A DNA stretch of 42,662 bases, from assembly GCA_018001935.1 (NCBI GenBank), contig JAGNHB010000052.1, positions 1-42,662 of the forward strand, in the 5' to 3' direction. The notes under the pieces were generated by a model. The model searched no databases. It was not told the origin of the DNA and was given only the letters and a program-made list of their open reading frames with translations. Numbering within the stretch: the stretch's first letter is position 1; each line of letters begins with the position of its first letter. A program made the translations under genes and the position numbers. This stretch comes from Acidobacteriota bacterium (lineage in GTDB: Bacteria > Acidobacteriota > JAAYUB01). Shown in pieces: positions 1-9,300 of this stretch.

Positions 1-80
1 GGGAAGAGTGGGAAGAGTGGGAAGAGTGGGAAGGGTGGGAAGAGTGGGAAGGGTGGGAAAAGTGGGAAGGGTGGGAAAAA
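1..80. repeat. 9-bp tandem repeat (GGGAAGAGT-type)
   Basis: At least eight head-to-tail copies of a 9-bp unit, GGGAAGAGT with variants GGGAAGGGT and GGGAAAAGT, start at the window edge and decay after about position 75. The array may extend beyond the window. The open frames running through it have no ribosome-binding site and no protein-like composition, so it is treated as a non-coding minisatellite. Confidence 0.85.
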
Positions 81-388
81 ATGTGAAAGTGTGAAGGGTG
101 AGAACGGTTTGAAAGGGGAGAACGTCGCGAAGGGGGAGGCGTGGGGGCGTCGGAGCGTCGGCAGGGGCGGGCGGGAGTCGTTCTGGCTTGCGCGGGACGG
201 GGTCGAGGGCCTCGCTCGCCCGGCCGTATTGGCCGATTTCCATTCCGGGGGCGGGTTCCGGCCTTGTTGCCTGCGCGGGCAAAGATCGAAGTTTTCAGTT
301 GCGCGGGACGGGGTTCTTCGGCCACAATACCGGCAGAAATCGACGTTTGCCCGCGGAACGTTCCGCGAATCCGACCCGGAGGGAGATC
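81..388. other. Intergenic region upstream of the phosphofructokinase
   Basis: No convincing gene is seen here. A 16-bp direct repeat, TTGCGCGGGACGGGGT, occurs at 188-203 and again at 299-314. The second copy begins with a possible -35 (TTGCGC, 299-304), 18 bp ahead of CACAAT (323-328), a weak promoter candidate for the gene starting at 389. The reading frames that cross this stretch are judged spurious. Confidence 0.4.
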
Positions 389-2209
389 ATGGACAAGGCC
401 ATCCTCGAGAAAATGGCGCGGGAGAAGGGGACGTCCCCCTTCGAGCGCTGCCTCAAGCAGAAGCCGGTGCCGGTGTGCCAGGCGTTCCGGAACAGCCGGG
501 AGATCGTCCCCGCCACGTTCCGCAAGACGGGCCAGATCCTCTCCACGCCTGACGCGGGGCGCATCGCCCCGATGTTCCCGAACACCGTGGCCGCCCACGG
601 GAACCGGGTCCTGGAAGCCGTGCGGGACGTGGAACCGGCGCCCGTCACGGGGAAAAAGGTCGTGGTGCTCTTTTCCGGGGGGCCGGCCGCCGGGGGCAAC
701 AACGTCATCGTCGGGCTGCACCGGGCCCTGGGGCCGCGCAACCTGCTCTTCGGCGTCCAGGCCGGCCCCGGCGGGCTCATCAAGGGCAACGCCTTTCCCA
801 TCGGGGAGGCGGAGGCCCGGAACATCCTCAACATGGGAGGCTTCGACTTCCTGGGGAGCGACCGGACCAAGATCGAGGCGGTCCACCAGTTCGACCGGGT
901 CCGGGAGGTCTGCCGGGAGAAGGCCGTCGACGCCATCGTGGTGGTGGGGGGCGACGACTCCAACACCAACGCCGCCTTCCTGGCGGAGCACCTCTTCCGG
1001 GACGTGCACGCCGACGGCCGAGGGGTCCAGGTGATCGGGGTGCCGAAAACCATCGACGGCGACCTCCAGGTCCCCGGCCTCCTCCCCATCTCCTTCGGCT
1101 TCGACACGGCCACCCGGATCTACGCCGCCATCGTGGGCAACATCGCCAAGGACACGCCCTCCTCCCGCAAGTACTACCACTTCATCAAGATCATGGGCCG
1201 CAGCGCCTCCCACGTGGCCCTGGAGGTGGCGCTGATGATCCGGCCCTCCATGACCTTCGTCTCGGAGGAGGTGGCGGCCCGCGCTTTCACCCTGGACAAG
1301 ATGGTGGAGGGCATCGCCTACACCATCGCCCGCCGGGCCGCCCGGGGGATCGCCCACGGGGTGGTCATCATCCCCGAGGGCCTCATCGAGTTCGTCCCCG
1401 AATTCCGGCGGCTCATCGGCGAGCTGAACCGGGTCATCGACACGCACAAGGCCCGGATCGACGCCCTGCTCCCCGAGGAGCGGAAGAACTTCATCCGCGA
1501 CGGGCTTTCCCCCGAAAACCGGGCGAGCCTGGACGGCCTCCCCGAGGAGTTCCGCACCATGCTGCTCCTGGACCGGGACGACCACGGCAACCTCCCCGTC
1601 TCCCAGATCCAGACGGAGCGGCTCCTCATGCACCTCGCGGCCGACAAGATCCTCGCCATGCAGCGCGACCCGGGGGCCTTCGACCCCCTCTTCCGGAAGT
1701 TCACCGACGAGGAGATGGACGCCTTCAAGGCCTTCCGCTTCAACCCCCTCGCCCACTTCCTGGGCTACGAGGGCCGCTGCGGCGCCCCCAGCAAGTTCGA
1801 CATGGCCTTCACCCTCAACCTGGGCCTGTGCGCGGGCTCCCTGATCCTGGCGGGGAAGACGGGCTACATGGCGTCGGTCACCGACCTGGACAGCGGCGGG
1901 CGCCCGGTGGCCATCCCCCTCACCGGCCTGATGAACCTGGAGCAGCGGGGCGCGAAGGAGAAGGTGGTGATCCGCAAGGCCCTGGTGGACCTCGGCTCCC
2001 CCGCCTTCAACCATTTGAAGGCGTACCGGAAGTACTGGGCGGCGGGGGACTACTTCAACTCCACGGGGCCCCGGCAGTACTGGGGGCCCGAGACGGTCAC
2101 CGACGGCATGCCCCTGGCGGTGATCCTCAACAACGGTTACCGTTCGCCCCTCTTCGACCTCGGCAAGGAGCTCCCGGTCTTCCCGCCCGAGGGCCCGCCG
2201 GTCGAGTGA
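389..2209 (+). CDS. pfp: Pyrophosphate-dependent 6-phosphofructokinase
   Basis: The 606-residue cytosolic enzyme phosphorylates fructose 6-phosphate using pyrophosphate, reversibly, in glycolysis/gluconeogenesis. The N-terminal half has the nucleotide/PPi loop (VVLFSGGPAAGGNN, near residue 90) and the diagnostic VVVGGDDSNTNAAF motif near residue 188. The second Asp in GGDD, where ATP enzymes have Gly, is the known mark of PPi use. PKTIDGD follows, as in long PPi enzymes rather than PKTIDND. Length fits the long (about 550-residue) PFP class. The ATG at 389 is preceded by GGAGGGAGATC, a good ribosome-binding site; the frame stays open upstream to 188 but the extra residues look random. It stands alone, convergent with the regulator that follows. 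Confidence 0.93.
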   Translation: MDKAILEKMAREKGTSPFERCLKQKPVPVCQAFRNSREIVPATFRKTGQILSTPDAGRIAPMFPNTVAAHGNRVLEAVRDVEPAPVTGKKVVVLFSGGPAAGGNNVIVGLHRALGPRNLLFGVQAGPGGLIKGNAFPIGEAEARNILNMGGFDFLGSDRTKIEAVHQFDRVREVCREKAVDAIVVVGGDDSNTNAAFLAEHLFRDVHADGRGVQVIGVPKTIDGDLQVPGLLPISFGFDTATRIYAAIVGNIAKDTPSSRKYYHFIKIMGRSASHVALEVALMIRPSMTFVSEEVAARAFTLDKMVEGIAYTIARRAARGIAHGVVIIPEGLIEFVPEFRRLIGELNRVIDTHKARIDALLPEERKNFIRDGLSPENRASLDGLPEEFRTMLLLDRDDHGNLPVSQIQTERLLMHLAADKILAMQRDPGAFDPLFRKFTDEEMDAFKAFRFNPLAHFLGYEGRCGAPSKFDMAFTLNLGLCAGSLILAGKTGYMASVTDLDSGGRPVAIPLTGLMNLEQRGAKEKVVIRKALVDLGSPAFNHLKAYRKYWAAGDYFNSTGPRQYWGPETVTDGMPLAVILNNGYRSPLFDLGKELPVFPPEGPPVE

Positions 2210-2221
2210 CGGGAAAAAGGT

Positions 2222-2305
2222 GGTGGCGCCGGCTTCAGCCGGCGCGGTGAAAGCGGCGCCAGGCCGCCGCAGCCGGAGGCCGGCGCGGCTTTGGGGGCAT
2301 TGGCG
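2222..2305. repeat. GC-rich palindromic repeat downstream of pfp
   Basis: Positions 2226-2245 form a 9-bp perfect inverted repeat (GCGCCGGCT / AGCCGGCGC). It is followed by GGCGCGGTGAAAGCGGCGCC and a second GC-rich dyad. There is no T-run, so it is not a typical intrinsic terminator. A related GGCGCGG-NNN-AAGCGGCGC block occurs near 28200, which suggests a dispersed repeat family. Confidence 0.5.
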
Positions 2306-2410
2306 TGAAGGCGCCGCTGCTTCTTCGGCCGGTCCCGAGCCAGGACAATACGGGGATCCTCACCCTTTTTCGATCGAACCGAAGCTCACGGCGTTTTGCC
2401 TCCGGTGGGC

Positions 2411-3097
2411 TCAGGGGATGGCCGCGGACGGGTGGTTTTCCGCCCCGGAGGGCGGGTGGCCGAAGTGCTCCTTGTAGACCTTCCGGAAGTGCCCGTAGTC
2501 TGAAAAACCCAGGCGGAAGGCGATCGCCTTGAGGCTCAGGCCGTCGCCGGCCTCGATCATCGCCCGGGCCCGCGCCAGCTTCTCCCGCTGGAGGGCCTCC
2601 CCGGGCGTGCTTCCCCGCTCCTGCCGGTACTTTCGCGAGAAGTGGTCGGCGGTGTACCCGAAGCGCTCCGCCCAGGAGGCGACACTCAGGTCCCGGATCA
2701 CCTCGTCCGGGCAGAGCCGCAGGTAGAGGTCGGCCCTGTCGGAGGTCTGCCCGCCGTCCCCGGCGAAGGGGCAGAACCCGGCCAGGAAGTCGGTCGCGGC
2801 GGCCACGAAGGCCTCGCGTTTTTCCGGGACCCCGCGCAGCGTGAAGAACGTGCGGGAGAGCCCGAGCTGGGCGCGGATGACTTTCTCCACGTCCCGGGCG
2901 AAGACGGCCGAGAGGAGGCCCGAGAGGAGCGCCATCAGCCGTCGGTCGGCCTCGGCCGGGTCCTGGAGGGTGCCGTCGAGCAGGGTGTCCAGGTAACGCT
3001 CCAGTTCCCGGCGGAAGGCCTCCCGGCCGTGGTCCAGCTGGACGCTCACCAGGTAGCGGGCCCGGTCCAGCGACACCGTGATGAAGTGCCTGAGCAT
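2411..3097 (-). CDS. AraC-family transcriptional regulator
   Basis: A 228-residue DNA-binding protein. The C-terminal 100 residues form a typical double helix-turn-helix of the AraC/XylS family: SVASWAERFGYTADHFSRKY, then LSLKAIAFRLGFSDYGHFRK and a final FGHPPS turn. The N-terminal half is alpha-helical, has no recognised ligand-binding fold and may sense an unknown signal. The ATG at 3097 is chosen because AGGGG lies about 8 nt upstream; an in-frame ATG at 3163 would add 22 Pro/Arg-rich residues without a close ribosome-binding site. The gene is divergent from the secreted protein at 3396 and could control it, but no operator is visible. Confidence 0.8.
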   Translation of the reverse strand: MLRHFITVSLDRARYLVSVQLDHGREAFRRELERYLDTLLDGTLQDPAEADRRLMALLSGLLSAVFARDVEKVIRAQLGLSRTFFTLRGVPEKREAFVAAATDFLAGFCPFAGDGGQTSDRADLYLRLCPDEVIRDLSVASWAERFGYTADHFSRKYRQERGSTPGEALQREKLARARAMIEAGDGLSLKAIAFRLGFSDYGHFRKVYKEHFGHPPSGAENHPSAAIP

Positions 3098-3285
3098 CGT
3101 CGGCCCCTGTCGCAGGGCTCGCGCCCGTTCCCGGGGGCCGGGGGCGGGGCGCGGCGGACCCATTCTACCGCAAAATCGTGCTCCCGGTAAGCCCGGAGTG
3201 TGGTCGGCACCCGGAGAACGGGTCGGGGGCGCCGCAACCGGTCCCCGTCGCGGATAATCCCACCCGGATGTCGGGTTTCCCCCCG

Positions 3286-3314
3286 TTGCCGCCCCGGGAC
3301 CGGGCGCTTACACT
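3286..3314 (+). promoter_or_regulatory. Candidate sigma-70 promoter for the SBBP protein gene
   Basis: TTGCCG (3286-3291) and TACACT (3309-3314) are separated by 17 bp, each matching four of six consensus bases. The predicted transcript would start near 3321 and leave a 75-nt leader before the ATG at 3396. Evidence is by eye only, in a GC-rich background. Confidence 0.4.
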
Positions 3315-3395
3315 GGGGAGGAGAACCCGGGGCGCCGCCGGCGGCCCGGGTCTGCCGGAGCCAGCCGGCACCTCGCGAAACCAGGAGGCCGCATC

Positions 3396-6197
3396 ATGAA
3401 GATCAAGCTTGCCGTGACGATCCTCGCCCTGTTCCTGACGGTTCCCGTGGGGCCGGGCCTGGCAGCCGCCCCCCGGGCGGAGGCCGGGGCTGCCGGGGGG
3501 GTCGGGGCCCTGGTGATCGAACGGTCCACCTTCCTGGGCGGTGACGGGGTAGAGGTCGGAGTTGCGGCCGTCGTCACCCCGAACGGGGACCCCTGCATCG
3601 CCGGGTGCACCTACTCGGATGATTTCCCCGGCGCCCCCGGTTCGACGGCCGCCGGGGCCGACGTCTTCGTCTCCCGCTTCTCGTCCGCCGGCATGCAGCT
3701 TCTCTGCACCGCCATCCTCCGGGGGAGCGGGTACGAGTACGTCACGGACCTGGTGTCGGACGGGGACGGCAACCTCTACGTGGCGGGGTCCACCAACTCC
3801 CCGGACTTCCCCGTCCTCCACGCGTTCCAGCCGAGCCTGGGGGGGTACGTCGATGCCTTCGTGACCAAGCTCTCCCCCGAGGGGACCCTCCTGTGGTCCA
3901 CTTATCTGGGGGGCGTCAACGAGGACGTGGCTTACGCCCTGGCCTTCGGGCCCGACGGGGTCCTCACCCTCGTCGGGCGGACCCTCTCCCCGGATTTCCC
4001 GTCCCTGCCGAACCCGACCCCTTTCCACGGGCTCTGCGACGCGTTCGTCGCCCGGGTCCGGGCGGCGGACGGCGTCCTCCTCCGGAGCGCCTTCCTGGGC
4101 GGATCCCAGTGGGACCAGGCGACGGACGTCAAGGTGGGCCCGTCGGGACACCTCTGGGTGGCGGGATCGACCCGTTCCCCCGACTTTCCGGTGCTCAATG
4201 CCTACCAGTCCCAGAATGCGGGAGAGATGGACGCCTTCCTCGTCAAGCTCGACCCCTCGGCGACCCTGATCGTTTCTTCCACCTTCCTCGGCGGCTCCCG
4301 GGACGACCAGGCCATCGCCGTGGAGCTCGACCCGCTTGGCCGGGTGTACCTGGGGGGGGTGACGGGTTCGGACGACTTCCCCACCCAAGACGCCCTGCAA
4401 GGGAACCTCGCCGGGGCCTCGGACGCCTTCGTCACGTGCTTTTCAAGCGGGGCCGCCTCCCTGCACTGGTCCTCCTACCTGGGCGGCTCGAACTACGACA
4501 ACGTCACCGATCTCGTCGTGAAATCCCCCTCGGCGGTGGCGGTGATCGGTCAGACCGTCTCCCCCGACTTCCCCTTGAAGGAGAGCCTTCCCCGGAATTT
4601 CTCCCTCTCCGAAAACCTCTTCCTCTGCGAGGTGTCCCCCGCGGACGGGGCACTGGGCGCTGCCACCCTCCTGGACACGGCGGTCCCGTACAAGAACACC
4701 AACCGGGCGTCCATCGGCGCGGACGGGTCCTGCCTGCTCGCCGCATCGGCGTCGACACCCGACTTCCCCCTGGCGGAACCCTACCAGACCGCGCTGCGGG
4801 GGGAGTCCGACGCCGTGCTCGTCCAGGTGGGCCGCGGCGCCCGGGGACTCCTGGTCCCCCACATCGCATCCACCCCGGACTGGCGGACGCGGATCACGCT
4901 GGTGAACCTCTCGGGCCTCCCGCGCGCGGTGACGTTCACCGCGTACGCCGAGGACGGGACGCTGTTGGAGACCCGGGCGGCCGGGACCTTGCCGGCCCTG
5001 GGGTCCCGGACGTTCGACGCGGGGGAGGTGTTCGGCCCCGAGGTCTTCACCCGCGGCGCCTGGGCCAAGATCTTCAGCACCGGAGACCTTCGGGGCGTCG
5101 TCGTGTTCGGGACGCGGGACGGCCGGGCCCAGACCTCGCTCCCACTCTTCTCCGACGGCGCCTGTGAGTGGGTGTTCCCCTTCGTGGCGGAAACGGGCCC
5201 CTGGTACACGGGGTTGACACTGGTCGGCACCGGTTCCTTCGGGGGGCTCGTTCAACTGCACGCGCACGCGGAGAACGGGGCGCTCCTCGGGACGACCCCG
5301 GTGAACCTCGCGGCGGGCGGGAAGTACGTGCGCCTGGTCCGGGAGATCTTCCCGGGGCTGGACCCCGAGGCGGTCCGGATGGTCCGGGTCACGTCGGATC
5401 AGCCTCTTGTCGGGTTCGAACTGTTCGGGAACTGGGCCTCCGCGGGGCTCTCGGGGTTGGCGGGCAACCCGCCGGGGCCGAGGTGGGAGGATGCGTCGGC
5501 GGCGGGACATCCCGCGTCGGCGGCGCCGGCCCGCGGCGATTCCGGGTTCCGGGTCTGCACCGAGGTCCCGCCCGAGGGGGACTACTACACCAGCGCCACG
5601 TTCTGCAACCTCGAACCGTCGCCCATGCGATTCCTGGCCAGCCTCATCGACGCCAACGGCCTTCCGTTGGCCGAGAAGCTCTGGACCGTCGGACCTTACG
5701 AGCAGGTCAGCCGCGAGGTCCGAAACCTGGTGGGGGAGGGGGAGCCCTGCCCCCCCGGTTCGTATCTCGCCCTGGTGGGCGAGGGCCCCGGCTTTGCCGG
5801 TTTCGAGCTGTTCATGACCCGCTCGGGCGCCTTCGGCTTCGACGGTTTCCCCGCCCTCCTTCCTGGCGGGGCGCGACTGATCTTCCCCCTGGCGTCGCTC
5901 AGCCCGGAGGAGACGGCGGGGTTGCGAATCCATGCCTTGGGTGGAGCGGGAAACCTGGTTTTTCACGCCTTCGGGAGCAACGGCGAAGCCCTGGGGTCGG
6001 CTCGGTCAACCGTCGCCGCCATGGGGCTCTTTCACGGCACGGTGGCCGGTCTCTTCCCCGGCGTTGCGGAGCAGGTGGCCTGGATCGCCGTGCAGGGCAC
6101 CCAGCCGCTGGTGGGCGAGATGCTCCTGGCCTCACCGGACGGGTCCCGGATGGTGTGTTACCCGGCCGTCCCCGGCAGCCCCTGCGGGTTGCCCTGA
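3396..6197 (+). CDS. Secreted SBBP-repeat beta-propeller protein
   Basis: A 933-residue exported protein. Residues 1-24 are a Sec signal peptide (MKIKLAVTILALFLTVPVGP...). Residues 45-480 hold about seven SBBP-type repeats, each with a variant of STFLGG, a DxxxxVAxD core, GxxYVAGST and SPDFP, which should form a beta-propeller. From about residue 483 come three or four copies of a beta-sandwich-like module starting LVPHIAS/WVFPFVA with RITLVNLSG and FTAYAEDGTLL motifs. The same type of module is in the secreted protein at 41025-42269. The ATG at 3396 has an AGGAGG site 7 nt upstream. Function is unknown; surface binding or adhesion is an inference from the architecture. No catalytic motif was seen. 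Confidence 0.85.
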   Translation: MKIKLAVTILALFLTVPVGPGLAAAPRAEAGAAGGVGALVIERSTFLGGDGVEVGVAAVVTPNGDPCIAGCTYSDDFPGAPGSTAAGADVFVSRFSSAGMQLLCTAILRGSGYEYVTDLVSDGDGNLYVAGSTNSPDFPVLHAFQPSLGGYVDAFVTKLSPEGTLLWSTYLGGVNEDVAYALAFGPDGVLTLVGRTLSPDFPSLPNPTPFHGLCDAFVARVRAADGVLLRSAFLGGSQWDQATDVKVGPSGHLWVAGSTRSPDFPVLNAYQSQNAGEMDAFLVKLDPSATLIVSSTFLGGSRDDQAIAVELDPLGRVYLGGVTGSDDFPTQDALQGNLAGASDAFVTCFSSGAASLHWSSYLGGSNYDNVTDLVVKSPSAVAVIGQTVSPDFPLKESLPRNFSLSENLFLCEVSPADGALGAATLLDTAVPYKNTNRASIGADGSCLLAASASTPDFPLAEPYQTALRGESDAVLVQVGRGARGLLVPHIASTPDWRTRITLVNLSGLPRAVTFTAYAEDGTLLETRAAGTLPALGSRTFDAGEVFGPEVFTRGAWAKIFSTGDLRGVVVFGTRDGRAQTSLPLFSDGACEWVFPFVAETGPWYTGLTLVGTGSFGGLVQLHAHAENGALLGTTPVNLAAGGKYVRLVREIFPGLDPEAVRMVRVTSDQPLVGFELFGNWASAGLSGLAGNPPGPRWEDASAAGHPASAAPARGDSGFRVCTEVPPEGDYYTSATFCNLEPSPMRFLASLIDANGLPLAEKLWTVGPYEQVSREVRNLVGEGEPCPPGSYLALVGEGPGFAGFELFMTRSGAFGFDGFPALLPGGARLIFPLASLSPEETAGLRIHALGGAGNLVFHAFGSNGEALGSARSTVAAMGLFHGTVAGLFPGVAEQVAWIAVQGTQPLVGEMLLASPDGSRMVCYPAVPGSPCGLP

Positions 6198-6215
6198 TCG
6201 ACGGCCTTCCGGTGA

Positions 6216-6239
6216 GCGGGCCGACATCGGCGGGCCCGC
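6216..6239 (+). terminator. Possible hairpin after the SBBP gene
   Basis: GCGGGCC (6216-6222) pairs with GGCCCGC (6233-6239) around a 10-nt loop, 18 nt after the stop codon. No T-run follows, so this may be a weak or factor-aided terminator, or only GC-rich sequence. Confidence 0.25.
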
Positions 6240-6245
6240 GGCGGC

Positions 6246-6274
6246 TTGACAGAACGGGGGCCGTCCGGTAGACT
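6246..6274 (+). promoter_or_regulatory. Sigma-70-like promoter for the propeller kinase
   Basis: A perfect TTGACA (6246-6251) is followed after 17 bp by TAGACT (6269-6274, four of six). The predicted start near 6281 gives a short leader that contains the GGAGAGGAGAGG ribosome-binding region of the GTG start at 6308. Confidence 0.65.
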
Positions 6275-6307
6275 TCGGCCACGTCTTGGAGAGGAGAGGG
6301 ACCGGGC

Positions 6308-9300
6308 GTGCTGGACTCCCGCGGGTGCGACGAGGATCCGGGATCGGTCGGGGCGGGCCCGACCCGGGGAAAACCCCGGGCCGGGAGACCCCGGGCCGCC
6401 GTCCTCCGTGCCGGCGGCGTCCTGCTGGGTGTGGTGCTGGCCCTTTCGCACCCCGCCGCCCGGGACCCCGCGCCGCGGCCGCACCAGTACGTCGTGGAGC
6501 ACTGGACCGTGGAGCGGGGCCTGCCCCAGAACACGGTCACGTCCATCGCCCAGACCCCGGACGGTTTCCTCTGGTTCGGGACCCTCGAGGGGCTGGTCCG
6601 TTTCGACGGGGTCGAATTCCGGGAGTACAACCCGGAGAACACGCCGGCGATCCCCGACAGCCACATCGTCTCCCTGGCCCTGGATTCCCGGGGCACCCTG
6701 TGGGTCGGCACCTACGACGGCAGCCTTCTCGCCCTCACGCCGAAAGGGTTCACTCGCCGCGTCCCCTCGCCCGGCGCGGTCGGCCGGCGTCCCCTCCGCA
6801 TCCGCCCGGCCTCCCCCGACGGGGTCTGGCTGTGGGACGTCGACGGGCGGGTCCGGCGTTTCCAGGGGGGGCGTTTCTCCGGGGAGACCAACGGGAACCC
6901 GTCGGGCGACCGGGAGGTGCGGGACGTTCTCGAGGACCGGCAGGGGCGCCTGTGGATCGGGACGACGCGGGGCCTCGCGTGCCTGGACCACGGGAACCGG
7001 CGCGAGTGGGGGCCCTCCGGGGGGCTCTGCGGCAGCCGGGTCACCGCCCTCGCCGAGACGGCGGACGGCGCGGTGCTGGCCCTGACGGAGGCGGGCATCA
7101 ACCGGTTCGAGAAAGGGACCCTGGCCCGGGTGACACCCGTCCCCGCCTTCCGTGACCGGGAGCCGCGCGTCGCCTGTCCCGACCGGCGGGGCACCCTCTG
7201 GGTCGGCACGGGGAAAGGGATCGTCCGCCTCCTCGCGTCGGGGACCTGCGTGATCACCCAGGCCGACGGGCTCACCGACGACGTCATCTTCTCCCTCTGC
7301 GAGGACCGGGACGGCGGCCTGTGGGCGGGTACCTTCCGCGGGGGCGTGAACCGCCTGTCGGAGGGCCCTTTTCGGGTGTACGACACGGCCGACGGGTTGC
7401 CGGACCCCTGCGTGCTGACGGTCTGCCCCGACCCGGCGGGCCGGCTCTGGGTCGGGACCCTGAAGGGCTTGGCGGTCCTGGGGCCGGACGACCGCCCGTC
7501 GGCCGTGCTGTCCCCGGACCCCCGTTCCCCCGCCGCCGTCTGGTCGATCTGCCCTTCCGCCGCCGGCGGCATGTGGGTCGGTTTCGACCAGGGCATCGGG
7601 CGGTTCCGGAGCGACCTGTCGCCGGTGAGGGTCCCCCCGCTGCCGGAGAACAGCCTCGTCTTTGCGCTCTGGGAGCACCCGTCCGGCAGCCTGTGGGCCG
7701 GCGTGCTGGGGAAAGGCCTGTGGGTCCTCGACCAGGGGGTGTGGCGGCGGGAGGACCGGGTCCCGGCCGGGGTCGTGCGGGGGATTGCCCGGGATGCCGC
7801 CGGGACCGTCTGGCTGGCCACCGAGAACGGGCTCTTCGGGCTGCCGGAAGGGCCCGGGGCATCGTGGTCCCGGGTCGGGGGGCTGCCCCCGGAGGAGGTT
7901 TTCTGCCTGCTTCCCCGGGGGAACGACCTGTGGGTGGGGACCAACGGCGGGGGGCTCTGCCGGGTCCGCGGCGGGCGCACGGCCGTCGTTTCCCCCAAGG
8001 CCGGCCTTCCCAACGGCCGCGTCTTCCAGGTCCTCGACGACGGCGCCGGGTCCTTCTGGATGGGCTGCAACCGTGGCATCTTCCGTGTAAGCGTTGCGGA
8101 CCTGGACGCCGTCGCGGACGGGCGCTCCGGCGTGGTCCGGGCGGAGCGCTTCGGCCTCGGGGACGGGCTGAAGAGCCTCGAGTGCAACGGGGGGCTGCAA
8201 CCCGCCGGCTGCCGGACCGCGGACGGGCGCCTGTGGTTCCCCACCAACCGCGGCCTCGCCGCTGTCGACCCCCGGGCGGCGACGACCGTTCGACCCGCAC
8301 CGGCCGCCCGCGTGGAAACCGTCCGGGTGGACGGAGATCCCCGGGACCCCGCCGCGGCCCTCGACCTGGACGCCTCCGCGCAGGCACTGGAGTTCCAGTT
8401 CCTGGCGCCCTGCTTCGTCAAGGCGGACCGGGTCCGGTTCCGCCAGTTCCTGTCGGGGTTCGACAAGGGTTGGGTGGACGCCGGGAAGCGGCGGTCAGCG
8501 GTCTACACCAACCTGCCGCCCGGTCGTTACCGGTTCTCGGTCCAGGCGTACTTTCCCGACGGCGCGCCGGGGCCGGTGTTCACCTCCGCCCCTGTCACGG
8601 TCCATGCTCCCATCTGGAAACGGACCTGGTTCCAGGCGCTCCTGGTGATGGCCTGCGCCCTGGCCCTGGTCCTGGGGTACCGGGCGACCCGCTGGGTGCT
8701 GGCGGCCTTCCGGCTGTGGCGCCGCACCCACTGGGTCGGGCCCTACCGGATCCTGGAGCGGGTCGACAGCGGCGGGGAAGGGACGGTGTTCCGCGCCCGG
8801 GACCGGCGCAACCGCCAGGTGGTGGCCCTGAAGGTCCTGGACCGGAACCTCGTGGACCCGGAAGCCCGGGACCGCCTCTTCCGGGAACTGGAGATCGGGC
8901 GGCGGCGCATCCACCCCGCGGTGGTGCGCACCCTCGACCACGGCGAGGCCGGCGGCCGGCTGTACCTCGTGATGGAGTTCGTCGAGGGCCGGACGCTTCG
9001 CGCGGTCCTTCGCGAGGGCGTCCTGCCGGTTCCGGCCGCCGTCGAGCTCTTCCTCGCCGTCCTGGAAGTGGTCGAGGCGATCCACCGGGAAGGGGTGACC
9101 CACCGGGACCTGAAACCCGACAACATCATCCTCCTCGGGGACGCCCGGCAGCCCGCCGACCCCGTGGCCGGGGCGGCCGCCCGGGACCTCAAGGTCCTGG
9201 ATCTCGGCATGGCCCGGCTCGCCGACGGCTCCACCCTCACCCGGACGGGCCTGCTCATGGGGACCATGGACTACCTGCCCCCCGAGTACCTGTCGGGGGC

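Noticed and set aside
2226..2245. Intrinsic terminator after pfp
   Set aside because: The stem is good but no T-run follows, and the sequence belongs to a GC-rich repeat.
3165..4400. Long minus-strand frame opposite the SBBP gene
   Set aside because: Composition is Gly/Arg/Pro-rich and random; it mirrors a well-supported plus-strand gene, as expected in very GC-rich DNA.
6158..8200. 680-codon minus-strand frame opposite the propeller kinase
   Set aside because: No ribosome-binding site or domain; the opposite strand encodes clear Reg_prop blades.
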